Shown one piece after another: positions 25,372-34,805 of a DNA stretch of 64,000 nucleotides. The notes beneath the pieces are model-generated. The model ran no database searches. It was not told the origin of the DNA and was given only the letters and a program-made list of their open reading frames with translations. Within the stretch, counting starts at the first letter, position 1. The number at the start of each line of letters is the position of its first letter. The DNA comes from Paramagnetospirillum magneticum AMB-1 (GTDB taxonomy: Bacteria > Pseudomonadota > Alphaproteobacteria > Rhodospirillales > Magnetospirillaceae): NCBI RefSeq assembly GCF_000009985.1, contig NC_007626.1, forward strand, positions 2,016,001 to 2,080,000, in the 5' to 3' direction. A program made the translations under genes and the position numbers.

Positions 25372-26336
25372 GCCTGGGACCGGGCCAGTTCCTGCGCTAC
25401 CTGCCGGCGATCTACAATCGTCAGAACGACCCCTTCATGGGGCAGTTCGTCAGCATCTTTCAGAAGATTCTGACCGGGCTGGATGACAGCCAGCTGTCGG
25501 GGCGCAAGGGGATCCAGCAACTGCTGGCGGCCGAGGTGGTGGGCAATCTGTTCTATCCGCGTTTCAGCTTTCTGTTCCCCGGCGACCAGACCACCTTCAT
25601 TCCCCCCATTTCCGGCGCCACCGCCGCGGTGCGGACAGCGCTCCTGACCGAGTTCAACAGCTATATCGACGTCCCGGTGGTGACCGCGCCGGTCAATGCC
25701 GCCACCAGTCCCGCGCCCCCTCCGCCGGACGCGTTGAGCGCGTTCCAGGACTGGCTGAACCGGTTTCTGGCGTGGCTGGGGGCGATGGTCGACCTGACCG
25801 TCGAGGAAACCTGGGATATCGACAAGCGCCGCACGGTCATCGCCCGGATCATGGCGCTCTATCGGCTGCGGGGGACGCCGCAGGGACTGGGCTTTCTGGT
25901 CAATCTGCTGCTGGATCTTCCCCTGACGGTGACCTACGTGACCATGGACCGCGACGGCGGCACCGTTACCCACACCGGCCAGGTCACGGTCACCGTGCTC
26001 AATCCCCAGCCGCCCGGGGTGAGCGTGACCGACACCGTGAAGCCCGGCGCCACCTTCATGGTGCAGGACACCGCCACCCAGGTCATGCCGCTGGTTTCGG
26101 GCTACGCGCCCTGGCGGTTCGACGTGACGGTGGTTCTGCCCACCGCCGCCGATCCGGCCTTCGTTCTGACCGCCCAGGCGATCCAGACCGTCCTGGTGCT
26201 GATCGGAAAGCTGCGCCTGCTGTTGGACGCGGCCAAGCCGGCCGGCACCTTCTACCGTCTGACGGTCCACCCCGGCATCGAACTCAATGACCAGGCGCCA
26301 CCGCTCCTGGGCCAAAACACCCTTCTCGGCAGCTAG
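25368..26336 (+). CDS. gpI-like baseplate/tail protein (TIGR02242 type)
   Basis: This 322-residue protein matches the phage tail protein class at this place in eCIS loci. It has the N-terminal RYLPAIYNRQNDPFMGQFVS, FQKILTGLDDSQLSG, a central WDIDKRRTVIARIMALYRLR and GTPQGLGFLVNLLLDL, and a closing FYRLTVHPGIELNDQ. The equivalent P2 gpI helps close the baseplate wedge and connect the fibres. Two fibre-like genes follow, in keeping with that role. Confidence 0.85.
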   Translation: MSLGPGQFLRYLPAIYNRQNDPFMGQFVSIFQKILTGLDDSQLSGRKGIQQLLAAEVVGNLFYPRFSFLFPGDQTTFIPPISGATAAVRTALLTEFNSYIDVPVVTAPVNAATSPAPPPPDALSAFQDWLNRFLAWLGAMVDLTVEETWDIDKRRTVIARIMALYRLRGTPQGLGFLVNLLLDLPLTVTYVTMDRDGGTVTHTGQVTVTVLNPQPPGVSVTDTVKPGATFMVQDTATQVMPLVSGYAPWRFDVTVVLPTAADPAFVLTAQAIQTVLVLIGKLRLLLDAAKPAGTFYRLTVHPGIELNDQAPPLLGQNTLLGS

Positions 26337-26345
26337 GATGCGCCC

Positions 26346-27170
26346 ATGGTAACGCCCGTCATTCCCAACACCTTCGCCTGTCGCCCCATCTATTCCGACG
26401 GCATGTTCCTGACCAGCGGGATCATGGCCGAGGAGCAGAACTACTTCATCAACTGGATCACCCTGCAGACCCAGCTGCTCTATACCGGCGGCATCCTGAC
26501 CGGGCTGACCTGCAGCGCCGTCGGCGGCAACACCATCATGGTGGCCACCGGGGCGGGCCTGGACGAGGCCGGCAATTTCCTGATCGTGCCCAGCGGCGGG
26601 ATCACTTACACGGTTCCCGTCACGCAAGCCTCGCCCAGCTACATCTATCTGTTCATGCCGTCGCCGCCCGCGCCCTCGCCGTCGGTCACCACCTTCAACG
26701 CCGCGGCCCAGGTGGGTCTGACCACCGGAACGCCGTTGGCCGGACTGGTGGTGGGGCAGGTCACCCTGGACAACAACGGCGTCGTCACCTCGGTCGTCAG
26801 CATCCCTTCGCCGGTGCGCAGCCGCCTGGCCGGAGGAACTCCCTCCACCCCGACCCTGATGACCGATTCCATGACCGCGGGAGTATCCGCCAACAGCTTG
26901 CCGTTGGAAGGAAACGTCTCGGTTCCCGGTTCCGCGCTGGCCAAGGCCGGTCAATCCATCACCCAGACGGTGTCCTTCCGTCCCGATGGAATTCCGGCCT
27001 TCACCGGACCGCCCCGCGTGTTCATCACCGCCTTGGGGTCACGGCCCCTGGCCACGTCGGTGGCGGCCATCACCACCAGCCAGTTCGCCCTGACCGTGGC
27101 CGCCGTCACCGCGGCCACGGATGCGGAAAAAGCCGAGGCGGTCTCGCTTCATTGGCTGGCATTGTTGTGA
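26346..27170 (+). CDS. Short fibre-like eCIS protein
   Basis: This 274-residue protein begins with a module shared with the next gene: a Pro-rich start, YSDGMFLTSGIMAEEQNYFI, then a helix leading to YTGGILTGLTCSAVGGNTIM and a GAGLDEAGNFLIVPSGG turn. The rest is beta-rich and low in charge (VTPVIPN..., TLMTDSMTAGVSANSLPLEG) and resembles fibre or collar material. It lacks a receptor domain that I can recognise. The shared N-terminus suggests that both proteins dock on the same baseplate partner. Confidence 0.75.
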   Translation: MVTPVIPNTFACRPIYSDGMFLTSGIMAEEQNYFINWITLQTQLLYTGGILTGLTCSAVGGNTIMVATGAGLDEAGNFLIVPSGGITYTVPVTQASPSYIYLFMPSPPAPSPSVTTFNAAAQVGLTTGTPLAGLVVGQVTLDNNGVVTSVVSIPSPVRSRLAGGTPSTPTLMTDSMTAGVSANSLPLEGNVSVPGSALAKAGQSITQTVSFRPDGIPAFTGPPRVFITALGSRPLATSVAAITTSQFALTVAAVTAATDAEKAEAVSLHWLALL

Positions 27171-27184
27171 ACGGAAGCCCACTC

Positions 27185-30100
27185 ATGACCGATCGCCCCC
27201 CTGTCGCCCGCCCCAATTATTTCGCGGGGGAAGCCCTGCTGACCGACGATTTCCAGTGCGAGCAGCGCTATCACATGGAAATGCTGGCCGTCCTCAATCG
27301 GGGTTTGCACACCTATGGCATCGCCAGCGGTCTGCAGGTCTATTGGCAGACCGGCAGCCAGTCGCGCCAGGTCAGGGTCGGAGCCGGCATGGCCATCAAT
27401 GGGCTGGGGCAGGAGATCGTCCTGACCGAGCCCCAGGTGGTGGTGATGGAGGATGCCGAGCCGGGCGCCATGTATTTCCTGACGATCGCCTATTACGACG
27501 CCTACGCCGATTTCACCACGACGGGCGGCGTTCCCGGCTTCAAGCGTATCGTTCAGCAGCCCTTGCTGGCCTATTCGCGCACCATGACCGACGAGGCGCT
27601 GAACATTTTGCTGGCGGTGGTCAATTTCTCGTCGCAGGGAACCATCAATACCCTCAGCTACAAGGCGGGGCGGTACGAGCGGCGCTATGTCTCGGGGCGC
27701 TTCGGAACCCTTGACCTGGTGACCGAGGGCAGCGGCATCGGAGCCACTTTGCTGCCCCTGGGCGACCGCAGCGTCGTCGACGTCACCACCGTGTCGCTGA
27801 GCGCCCGTCGCGAGACCGACGGCAACGGCAATTACCTGGAGGTCGAGGCGGACCGCGCCCAATTCCAGGGGCAGCTGACGACCAGGGGCAATCTGGGCAT
27901 CGGCCTCGATCATCCGCAGGCCAATCTCCAGGTGTCGTCGATCATGTTCGAGGGCAAGGGGACCTTGACCTCCAATGGAACCCTGCTGACCCTGAGCGAT
28001 CCCATCTCGCCGCCGCTTCAGCCCGGGGACGCCATTGCTCCGACCATTTCCCTGAGCGCCAAGCAACCGGTGCCGCCCATCGTCAGAATTGCGGCGCTGA
28101 CCGATAATCCCAACCAATACCAGCTGGACACGCCCTTCACGCCCAATCTGACCACGCCTCATTCTTATTCCTATGTGCGCTGGGCTCTGGCCCGTTTCTC
28201 CTCGCCCTTGGGGCTGGATCTGTCCCAGAGCGTCGACCTGCTGAAGATCGATCGCGACGGCTCCATCGGCCTGGGGGTTCCGTCCCAGCCCAAAGGCACG
28301 ACGACACAGGGACTGAATGCCCTGACCATCTCCAGGGACCGTCGCGTCGGCATCGGCCTTGCCGACAAGTTCCTGAGCCAGGCCAGCCTGGAAGTCGCGG
28401 GAGAGATTCAGGCCGGCTCGCTGACGGTCGAGGGGCAGGTCGTGGCCGGGGGAACGGTCAAGGCCCAATCGTTCGAAGGCAATGGGTCGAAGCTGGCGAA
28501 CCTGCCCATTCTCAGCTACTGGACCAAGGTCGACGTGGCCGCCGCCAACAGCGCGATCTATTACGCCGCGGGCAATGTGGGCATCAAACAGCAATCGCCC
28601 AGCGCCTCCCTGACCGTGGGCAGCGGTTCCGCCTTCGTCGGCTACGGCCTGGTCACCCTCAAATCCGCGGCGGGAGGGACCGGAGGCACCGGCACGCCCG
28701 CCGCGACGACCACCTATACGCTGAGCGGCTCCCAGACCCAGTTCCTGTCGCAGGTCAACAAGGGTGACTTCATCACCGTCGGCATCCTGGATCACATGTA
28801 CTGCCAGGTCGTCCAGGTCATCAGCGACACCGAGCTGGTCCTCGACAAGCAATTGCCCCAGCGCGTCATCGACAGCGACTATCAGGTCAACGTCAACCCC
28901 ACTGACACCGGCGCTACTCCTCCCTCCGGGACGGGCACCATCACCAGCAACGGCACCCGAATCCAGGGGGCCAAGACCAAATTCCTGACCGAGGCCAAGC
29001 AGGGAAGTTACCTGGGCATTCCCCAGGTGAACCCCATCAAGGGCGCCGAAATTGGCTGCCGGGTCCAGTCGGTGGACTCTCAGGCCCAGGTGACCCTGGT
29101 GGCGGCCTCGGACATGGGCAAGTACAAGGCCAACCTGTCGGCCTATATGGTTCGGCCCAGTCTGATCGGACAGTTTGTGGACACCAGCGGCATGGTGTCC
29201 GACGACAAGGCCACGGCGATGCTGGTGGTCGCCAACGGCCCGCAGCCGATAGGCAGCGCCGATTGCATCAACACCGTGGCGATCAATACGCCCCTAAGCG
29301 CAGTCAGCAGCCAATACGCGCTGCAGGTCACCGGGGCCACCAATTTCTCCGGCGAAGCGCATTTCGATCAATTGTCGGTCGACACCCTGACGGTTTCCGA
29401 AACCGCGACCATCGGCGGCAGCCAGACTCCCGCCAACACACCGGCATTGCAGATTGCCGGCGGTCCGCTCCAGGTGGAGACCGACGCGACGGTGACCGGG
29501 GCGGTCACGGCCGGCGCCCTGGCGGCGGATCAGATGACGGTGCCCGGCCTTGCCACCAGCAATCAGGGGCTGGTGACCTTGACCGGAATGGTGCAGGCCC
29601 TGGGCGCGCCCACCCCATACTCCCAGGCCGACATGACGGCCCACGACACCAAGGACGAATATATCCGGATCTTCAGCCAATCCACCCCGGTCTCCACGGA
29701 CGGGGTGGTGATCGCCAATATCGGCATCTTCCAGCAGCAGGTGCCGCAATATGCCGGTCTGCTGGAAGGCACCACGTCGGGCGGCGTCACCTTGTATGCC
29801 ACCTCGGCGACGGTTCGCTACACCATCGCTTCCAGCAAGAAAGGGGGCGACGTCACCGTCACCCTGCCGGTCTTGGGGACGCTGGTCCTGCCGGTCCGCA
29901 AGGGGGAGACCTGGACCCTGACGCTGATGGGGGCTCCGCCGGTGCCGTTGGCCAATGTCACCTTCTACTGGTGGCCGCTGGGAGGGCAGGCGGCGGCGGC
30001 GGCTCCGGCGCTATACGACGCCTCCGCCGCGCCCCCCCATCCTTTCCAGAGCAATCTGGCCGGCATGATGTCGGGTCTGTCCGGCACCTATTCCATCCAG

Positions 30101-30577
30101 GCGGCGGAGCAGGCGATCCGGTCGCGGGTGGAGGATCTGACCCAGGTTCTGGGCGACGCCACCAAGATGAGCGCCGACGCCCGGGATCGTCAGACCTTCG
30201 TCGATCAATTGCAAAAAATCGTCTGCTCGGCCCAGCCTCCCGGCACGCCGGTGGACAACAGCGTGGAGGATGGCGATCTCGACGCCCTGATCGCCACCTT
30301 CGCCAAGACCACGGGCAAGACCTTCGATGATGCCCAGAAGAAGATGCTCGAGGATGGCGTTCGCGCCCTGATCGCTATCAATGCCACCCCGGGCAGCCGC
30401 CGCGATCTGAGCCTGATCGACAAGAACATCCAGACGTTTCTCGGCAATATGGAAACGGTGCTGGGACAGCCGTTCACCGCCAAGCAGAACCGCGTGCTCA
30501 AGAAGGCCCTGTCGCGGCTGGTGGGGGATGGCACCCAGGAGGTGGGCGGCGAGACCGACACTCGGGAGGCGACCTGA
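27185..30577 (+). CDS. Large tail-fibre-like protein of the eCIS
   Basis: This 1,130-residue protein starts with PNYFAGEALLTDDFQCEQRY and NRGLHTYGIASGLQVYWQTG, the baseplate-docking module seen in shortened form in the previous gene. Long beta-repeat regions follow (for example VTLTGMVQALGAP and ALQIAGGPLQVETDATVTGA), typical of trimeric fibres, with several G-I-G-L turns such as NLGIGLDHPQANLQVSS. The last ~150 residues are helical (DKNIQTFLGNMETVLGQPFT). It is the best candidate for the host-recognition fibre. ATG 27185 was chosen over 27152 because it starts directly at the conserved module. Confidence 0.8.
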   Translation: MTDRPPVARPNYFAGEALLTDDFQCEQRYHMEMLAVLNRGLHTYGIASGLQVYWQTGSQSRQVRVGAGMAINGLGQEIVLTEPQVVVMEDAEPGAMYFLTIAYYDAYADFTTTGGVPGFKRIVQQPLLAYSRTMTDEALNILLAVVNFSSQGTINTLSYKAGRYERRYVSGRFGTLDLVTEGSGIGATLLPLGDRSVVDVTTVSLSARRETDGNGNYLEVEADRAQFQGQLTTRGNLGIGLDHPQANLQVSSIMFEGKGTLTSNGTLLTLSDPISPPLQPGDAIAPTISLSAKQPVPPIVRIAALTDNPNQYQLDTPFTPNLTTPHSYSYVRWALARFSSPLGLDLSQSVDLLKIDRDGSIGLGVPSQPKGTTTQGLNALTISRDRRVGIGLADKFLSQASLEVAGEIQAGSLTVEGQVVAGGTVKAQSFEGNGSKLANLPILSYWTKVDVAAANSAIYYAAGNVGIKQQSPSASLTVGSGSAFVGYGLVTLKSAAGGTGGTGTPAATTTYTLSGSQTQFLSQVNKGDFITVGILDHMYCQVVQVISDTELVLDKQLPQRVIDSDYQVNVNPTDTGATPPSGTGTITSNGTRIQGAKTKFLTEAKQGSYLGIPQVNPIKGAEIGCRVQSVDSQAQVTLVAASDMGKYKANLSAYMVRPSLIGQFVDTSGMVSDDKATAMLVVANGPQPIGSADCINTVAINTPLSAVSSQYALQVTGATNFSGEAHFDQLSVDTLTVSETATIGGSQTPANTPALQIAGGPLQVETDATVTGAVTAGALAADQMTVPGLATSNQGLVTLTGMVQALGAPTPYSQADMTAHDTKDEYIRIFSQSTPVSTDGVVIANIGIFQQQVPQYAGLLEGTTSGGVTLYATSATVRYTIASSKKGGDVTVTLPVLGTLVLPVRKGETWTLTLMGAPPVPLANVTFYWWPLGGQAAAAAPALYDASAAPPHPFQSNLAGMMSGLSGTYSIQAAEQAIRSRVEDLTQVLGDATKMSADARDRQTFVDQLQKIVCSAQPPGTPVDNSVEDGDLDALIATFAKTTGKTFDDAQKKMLEDGVRALIAINATPGSRRDLSLIDKNIQTFLGNMETVLGQPFTAKQNRVLKKALSRLVGDGTQEVGGETDTREAT

Positions 30578-30579
30578 GC

Positions 30580-31200
30580 ATGGAGGTCACCCGTCTGCCC
30601 CTGTTGAGCGACCAGGCCTGCCTCGACTGGAGCTGCCGGGTGCTGCTGCTGCGCCGCCATTGGACCCGGCGTCATCCGGTGGTGCCGTTCTTCACCTTGG
30701 GGCGGGCGGCCTATCTGGACCGGAACAAGGGGAGCCATGACAGCCAAGACGCCAACCGGCTGCTGCGCCGCCATTTCGGCGATCTGCTCGAAGCGGCGCG
30801 TGCGGGTCTCGCCCGCCACCTGGGCCAGCCGACCGAACTGGTCGACACCCAGGCGGCTCTGCCCGGCTTTCATATCTACCAGCCTCATCCGGCGTTCGGT
30901 TTGCCGGTCGCCAGCCTGCATTGCGATCTGCAGCATCGTGATGCCTTTCCCCAATACCTGGACCCGGTGCCGCCGCTGCTGACCTTCACCCTGCCCATCA
31001 GCCTGCCTCCCGAGGCTGGGCTGACGGTGATGGAGGGAGAGGATGCCCGTTTCCTGCCCTACCGTGAGGGCGAGATGGTGATTCACGATGGCCAGAGTCC
31101 CCATCGGGCGGTGCTGGCCTGCACCGGCATGTGCGACGAGCGCATCACCCTCCAGGGGCACGGCCTGTTCGTCGACCACCGCTGGCTGCTGTATTGGTGA
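30580..31200 (+). CDS. Putative 2-oxoglutarate/Fe(II) oxygenase in eCIS locus
   Basis: This 206-residue protein has the iron-binding facial triad of 2OG oxygenases: H114-C-D116 in ASLHCDLQHRD and H175 in QSPHRAV. R188 (ERITLQGHG) lies 13 residues after H175, where the 2-oxoglutarate salt-bridge arginine is expected. Strands of the double-stranded beta-helix are recognisable (LLTFTLPISLPPEAGLTV, EGEMVIHDG). The substrate is unknown. It starts 3 bases after the fibre gene and precedes another hydroxylase, so modification of a particle protein is a reasonable guess. Confidence 0.75.
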   Translation: MEVTRLPLLSDQACLDWSCRVLLLRRHWTRRHPVVPFFTLGRAAYLDRNKGSHDSQDANRLLRRHFGDLLEAARAGLARHLGQPTELVDTQAALPGFHIYQPHPAFGLPVASLHCDLQHRDAFPQYLDPVPPLLTFTLPISLPPEAGLTVMEGEDARFLPYREGEMVIHDGQSPHRAVLACTGMCDERITLQGHGLFVDHRWLLYW

Positions 31201-31214
31201 GGGAGGGGCTCGTG

Positions 31215-31724
31215 ATGTCTCCGGCACCCGCTCAACTGCCCCACTGCGCGGTTCTCAGCGGCCACTTTCCGCAGATTCTGGCGGAATGTCGGGCCTTGCC
31301 CGACGATGACTTCGTCCCCTGGCCGGAAACGGCGCTTTATACCCGCGGCTGGGTGGTGCATGGACTGGTGGTCCAGGGACGGGAGGTTCTCGAGAACTGC
31401 CTGTTCTGCCCCCGAACCACCATGATGTTGCGGACCCTGCCGGGGCTGGTCAATGCCGGGTTTTCGCGTCTGCTGCCGGGGACGCGTATTCTTCCCCACC
31501 AGGGCTATACCGACCAGGTGTGGCGGGTGCATCTGGGACTGGAGGTTCCGCCGGGCTGCGGCCTTAAGGTCGGCGGCGACACCCTGTCGTGGCAGGCCGG
31601 GCAGTGCCTGGCTTTCGACGATACGGTGATGCACGAAGCCTGGAACCTTGGCAGCCAGCCCCGCACCGTGCTGCTGGTGGACATTTCGAAATCGGCCTGT
31701 CCGTCCGGGGATGCCTTGCCATGA
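31215..31724 (+). CDS. Aspartyl/asparaginyl beta-hydroxylase family protein
   Basis: This 169-residue protein fits the AspH family core: GTRILPHQGYTDQVWRVHLG with H95-x-G97, R104 and H106, LKVGGDTLSWQAGQCLAFDD, H140 in TVMHEAWN and R150 before TVLLVDI. The HxG pair (Gly instead of Asp) is typical for AspH. Bacterial members hydroxylate Asp or Asn side chains of proteins or peptides. ATG 31215 has GGGAGG 8 bases upstream, better than the earlier in-frame starts inside the previous gene. The stop overlaps the ATPase start (ATGA). A substrate among fibre or cargo proteins is inference. Confidence 0.85.
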   Translation: MSPAPAQLPHCAVLSGHFPQILAECRALPDDDFVPWPETALYTRGWVVHGLVVQGREVLENCLFCPRTTMMLRTLPGLVNAGFSRLLPGTRILPHQGYTDQVWRVHLGLEVPPGCGLKVGGDTLSWQAGQCLAFDDTVMHEAWNLGSQPRTVLLVDISKSACPSGDALP

Positions 31725-33856
31725 GCGATCCGGAAGCGTTTTCCGAGGTGGAGGAGTTTCTGGGCGCGCTTGCCGCCTGGGGCAATCTGGTGCTGGAGCA
31801 GGCCCTCAGAGCCGTGACCGAGACCGGAGGCAACGATCCGCTGGAGCGTCTGGCCCGGGCCGCCGGCCCATCCGATCAGGACCTGACCGAGCGGATCGAA
31901 GCGGGATGGACCTCGTTGCGCCGACGCTCGGCGGCAACCATGGAGGCCGGGCACTTCATTCCCTGGATTCATCTGTCGTCGCTGTTTCAGTTGGATCGGG
32001 CGGAGCAGACCATCTTGCTGCTGGCCCTGCTGCCGTCGCTGGATCAGCGGTACGGCGCCGTTCTGGCTCAGCTGGGGGGAGCTGAGAATGCGGGCTACCT
32101 GCCCTTGCGGACCTTCGCCGCCGTCGTGGGGCGGCCGGTGGCCCATCGGGCCTTGGCCGCCGACGCGCCGCTGCGCCAGTGGGAGTTTCTCGAGAGCGCG
32201 CCGGATGCGGCCGCCCATTCCGTCACGCCCTTCGCGCCGGATCTGCGCCTGTCGCCGTTGATCGCGGCCTATCTGCGGGCCGAGGCCGCGCCCCAGCCGC
32301 ACCTCGACCATCCCTTGGAGACATTGGCTCCGGCGCCTGCCCTGGACCAGTTGCCGCTGATGACCGCTACGCGCTCCGCCATGGAGCGCCTGCTGTCCCT
32401 GTGGCAGGCCCCCGATTCCCATCCTCGGGGTTTTGTCCTGCTGGCCCAGGGACAGGACAAGGTCCTGCTGGAACAGCTCTGTTCCGCCAGCCTGGCCGAA
32501 GTGGGGCTGACCGGGCTGCGCGTGGATGGGCGCGAATTGCTGCGCATGGCCCAGGACGGCCGCCCGCTCGACGCGGTGCTGGGCCGTCTGCGGGTCTTGT
32601 GCCGTGACGCCTTGCTGTGCAACCACGCCCTGGTGCTGGACAACAGCCAGTGGCTGATCCGCGAGCAGGATGACGAGTCGCTGTTGCAGGCGGTGCTGCA
32701 GACCATTCTGGCCAGTCAGCGTCAGACCGCGGTGATCAACGGCCCGGTGTCACGGCTGACGGCGCAGATCCTGGGCTTTGCCGCCCATCCGGTGCTGCCG
32801 GCGGTGATCCGGCTCGAGCCGCCCGATGCCGCGCTGCGTCTGGCGGTCTGGCAGGCCCACTGCGCCGCCCAGGGCTTGACGGTGGCTTCCGAGGTAGTGG
32901 ATCGGCTGGCGGAGACGGCGCCCCTGTCGGCGCACCAGATCGAGATGGCGGTCCGGGACGCCGCCAGCCGGGCGGTCCTGACCGACCAGCCGGTGGACAC
33001 CCTGCTGGCCCAGGCCGCCCACGATCAGGGCCAGTCCAGCGGACTGAGCGTGGCCCAGGAGGTGAGGAGCCGCTATCGTTTCGACGACATCGTCCTGGCC
33101 GCCACCACCCGCCAGGCCCTCGACCTGATCCTGGTCCAGGTGCGCCAACGCCATCGGGTGATCGATCAATGGGGGTTCGACGCCCTGACCGACAATCCCC
33201 TGGGCCTGTGCGTCCTGTTCCATGGTCCCTCGGGGACCGGCAAGACCATGGCCGCTTCGGTCATCGCCAACGAGCTGGGGCTCAGCCTTTACAAGGTCGA
33301 TCTGTCCAGCGTGCTCAGCAAATATATCGGCGAGACCGAGAAGCATCTGGCCCAGCTGTTCGATCAGGCCGAGGCCATGAACGTGGTGCTGTTCTTCGAC
33401 GAGGCGGAAAGCCTGTTCGCCCGGCGCACCGAAACCAAGGACTCTCACGATCGCTACGCCAATCTGCAGACCGGCTACCTGCTGCAGCGGGTCGAGCGCT
33501 ATGCCGGGACGGTGATCCTGTCGACCAATCTTCTCAAGAACCTCGACCAGGCGTTCACGCGGCGCTTCCGCTTCATCATCGAGTTTCCCTTTCCCGGTCC
33601 CGAGGAACGGCTGCGGCTGTGGCAAAAGGCCTTTCCGGCGGCGGCACCCATGGATCCCGGGGTGGTTCTGGCGCCACTGGCCGAGGCCCTGGCCCTCAGC
33701 GGCGGCAACATCAAGAGTGTCGCCCTGGCCGCCGCCTTCCAGGCCGCCAGCCAGGATCAGCCCATCACTATGGACCATATCCGGTACGCCTGCGAATGCG
33801 AATACGAGAAAATAGGGAAAATTTTCCCCGGTTTCGAGCTTATCGGTGATGATTAG
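31721..33856 (+). CDS. eCIS AAA+ ATPase (Afp15/Pvc15-like)
   Basis: This 711-residue protein has an N-terminal helical region, a degenerate first ATPase-like module (residues ~210-400, with ALVLDNSQWL) and a canonical C-terminal AAA+ domain. The latter has Walker A HGPSGTGKTMAAS near residue 500, Walker B VVLFFDEAESLFARR near 555 and the arginine-finger region NLDQAFTRRFRFIIEFPFPG. In Afp and PVC the ATPase is needed for assembly or cargo loading and is not part of the mature particle. The start overlaps the AspH-like stop. The cargo genes follow after a 70-base gap. Confidence 0.93.
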   Translation: MSDPEAFSEVEEFLGALAAWGNLVLEQALRAVTETGGNDPLERLARAAGPSDQDLTERIEAGWTSLRRRSAATMEAGHFIPWIHLSSLFQLDRAEQTILLLALLPSLDQRYGAVLAQLGGAENAGYLPLRTFAAVVGRPVAHRALAADAPLRQWEFLESAPDAAAHSVTPFAPDLRLSPLIAAYLRAEAAPQPHLDHPLETLAPAPALDQLPLMTATRSAMERLLSLWQAPDSHPRGFVLLAQGQDKVLLEQLCSASLAEVGLTGLRVDGRELLRMAQDGRPLDAVLGRLRVLCRDALLCNHALVLDNSQWLIREQDDESLLQAVLQTILASQRQTAVINGPVSRLTAQILGFAAHPVLPAVIRLEPPDAALRLAVWQAHCAAQGLTVASEVVDRLAETAPLSAHQIEMAVRDAASRAVLTDQPVDTLLAQAAHDQGQSSGLSVAQEVRSRYRFDDIVLAATTRQALDLILVQVRQRHRVIDQWGFDALTDNPLGLCVLFHGPSGTGKTMAASVIANELGLSLYKVDLSSVLSKYIGETEKHLAQLFDQAEAMNVVLFFDEAESLFARRTETKDSHDRYANLQTGYLLQRVERYAGTVILSTNLLKNLDQAFTRRFRFIIEFPFPGPEERLRLWQKAFPAAAPMDPGVVLAPLAEALALSGGNIKSVALAAAFQAASQDQPITMDHIRYACECEYEKIGKIFPGFELIGDD

Positions 33857-33926
33857 CAAGCAAATTATGCATGGACTCAGTCATAGTATTGACTAATAAT
33901 TGTCAGATACCGCCGGGGGGCCGCCG

Positions 33927-34784
33927 ATGTTCGCCTATGCCACCAGATCGCCGGTTTCGGCCGCGCCGCCCGCGGTTTCCGCCGCGCCGCCCGCGGTTTC
34001 GGCCGCGCCGGGTGCCACCGCCATGGGAAGCTATCGCTACTCCGGCGCATCGGTCATCCAGCGGGTTGCCGTCAAGAAGAAGACCAGGAAGAGCGCGGCC
34101 AAGGTCAACAAGCACCGGGCGGGCCGCTGGTTTTCCGAGTATGACCCGTTTACCGTCCATGCCACCCAGGCGGGGGCCACGGCCTACCACAAGACCTTCG
34201 CGGGCAAGGGGCTCCCCAAGCGGTATTCGCGGGTTCCCACCTTCTACACCTACACCCACACCAAGCCGGGCAATCAGTTGACGCGGGCCAAGCAGGGGCC
34301 GCACACGGTGGCCCACCGCGTGACCATGGCCGCCCTGATCAAGGCCAAGGCCAAGGCTGATGCCCAGGCCCTGTTCAACAGCCAAGTCCCGGCACCGGGG
34401 ACCCTCAAGACCCTGATCGCCGCCGAGGCGCCGCCGACGGGCTATTCGACGCAAATCGCGGCTAGAATCGCCCGGCTCGAGGCCGATTACGCCGCCGATT
34501 ACGCTTATGTTCAGATCGAACTCCTCAAGGCCTTGCCGGACATGATCGGGGTTCGCGACGCCATCAACAGGCTGATGAACATGCACCCGTTCGCCACATC
34601 GGGGTGGAAGAGCACGGGGAGCGCTTCCGGGGGCAAGCTGGCCGGGAAGGGGGAGGGCAAGCCCAATCCCACCTTCAAGGATCTGGTCGATCCCCCCAGC
34701 ACCGCATTCAGGGGGGCGGCTGACTACAACGCCTTCATCGGCGATCGCCAGACCCTGTTCAACCAGGTCAAGACCTTTCTCTGA
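33927..34784 (+). CDS. Putative eCIS cargo 1, unknown function
   Basis: This 285-residue protein has no domain I can name. Residues 10-29 contain a short Ala/Pro/Val/Ser repeat, and residues 34-46 carry the motif MGSYRYSGASVIQR shared with its neighbours. A Lys-rich linker (VAVKKKTRKSAAKV) and an ordered region follow, with FYTYTHTKPGNQLTRAKQGP, HTVAHRVTMAAL and several helices. The clustered His, Tyr and Arg residues could be catalytic, but no fold is recognised. TTG at 33900 is a possible earlier start; ATG 33927 was chosen. Its position after the ATPase and its shared N-terminus make it a probable cargo. Confidence 0.72.
   Translation: MFAYATRSPVSAAPPAVSAAPPAVSAAPGATAMGSYRYSGASVIQRVAVKKKTRKSAAKVNKHRAGRWFSEYDPFTVHATQAGATAYHKTFAGKGLPKRYSRVPTFYTYTHTKPGNQLTRAKQGPHTVAHRVTMAALIKAKAKADAQALFNSQVPAPGTLKTLIAAEAPPTGYSTQIAARIARLEADYAADYAYVQIELLKALPDMIGVRDAINRLMNMHPFATSGWKSTGSASGGKLAGKGEGKPNPTFKDLVDPPSTAFRGAADYNAFIGDRQTLFNQVKTFL
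33954..34009 (+). repeat. 21-base tandem repeat in cargo 1 N-terminus (2.7 copies)
   Basis: Two 21-base units differing at one base (33954-33974 and 33975-33995) and a partial third encode the (V-S-A-A-P-P-A) repeat before the shared YRY motif. The length may vary between strains and so change the spacer before the motif. Confidence 0.85.
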
Positions 34785-34805
34785 CCCGTCCCGCCGGAGA
34801 TCGCC

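Noticed and set aside
10108..33856. Reading the cluster as a type VI secretion system or an intact myophage
   Set aside because: There are no TssJLM membrane-complex, ClpV-type or Hcp/TssB/C genes, and no capsid, portal, terminase or lysis genes. The AAA+ ATPase, DUF4255 cap, LysM hub and cargo block point to an eCIS.
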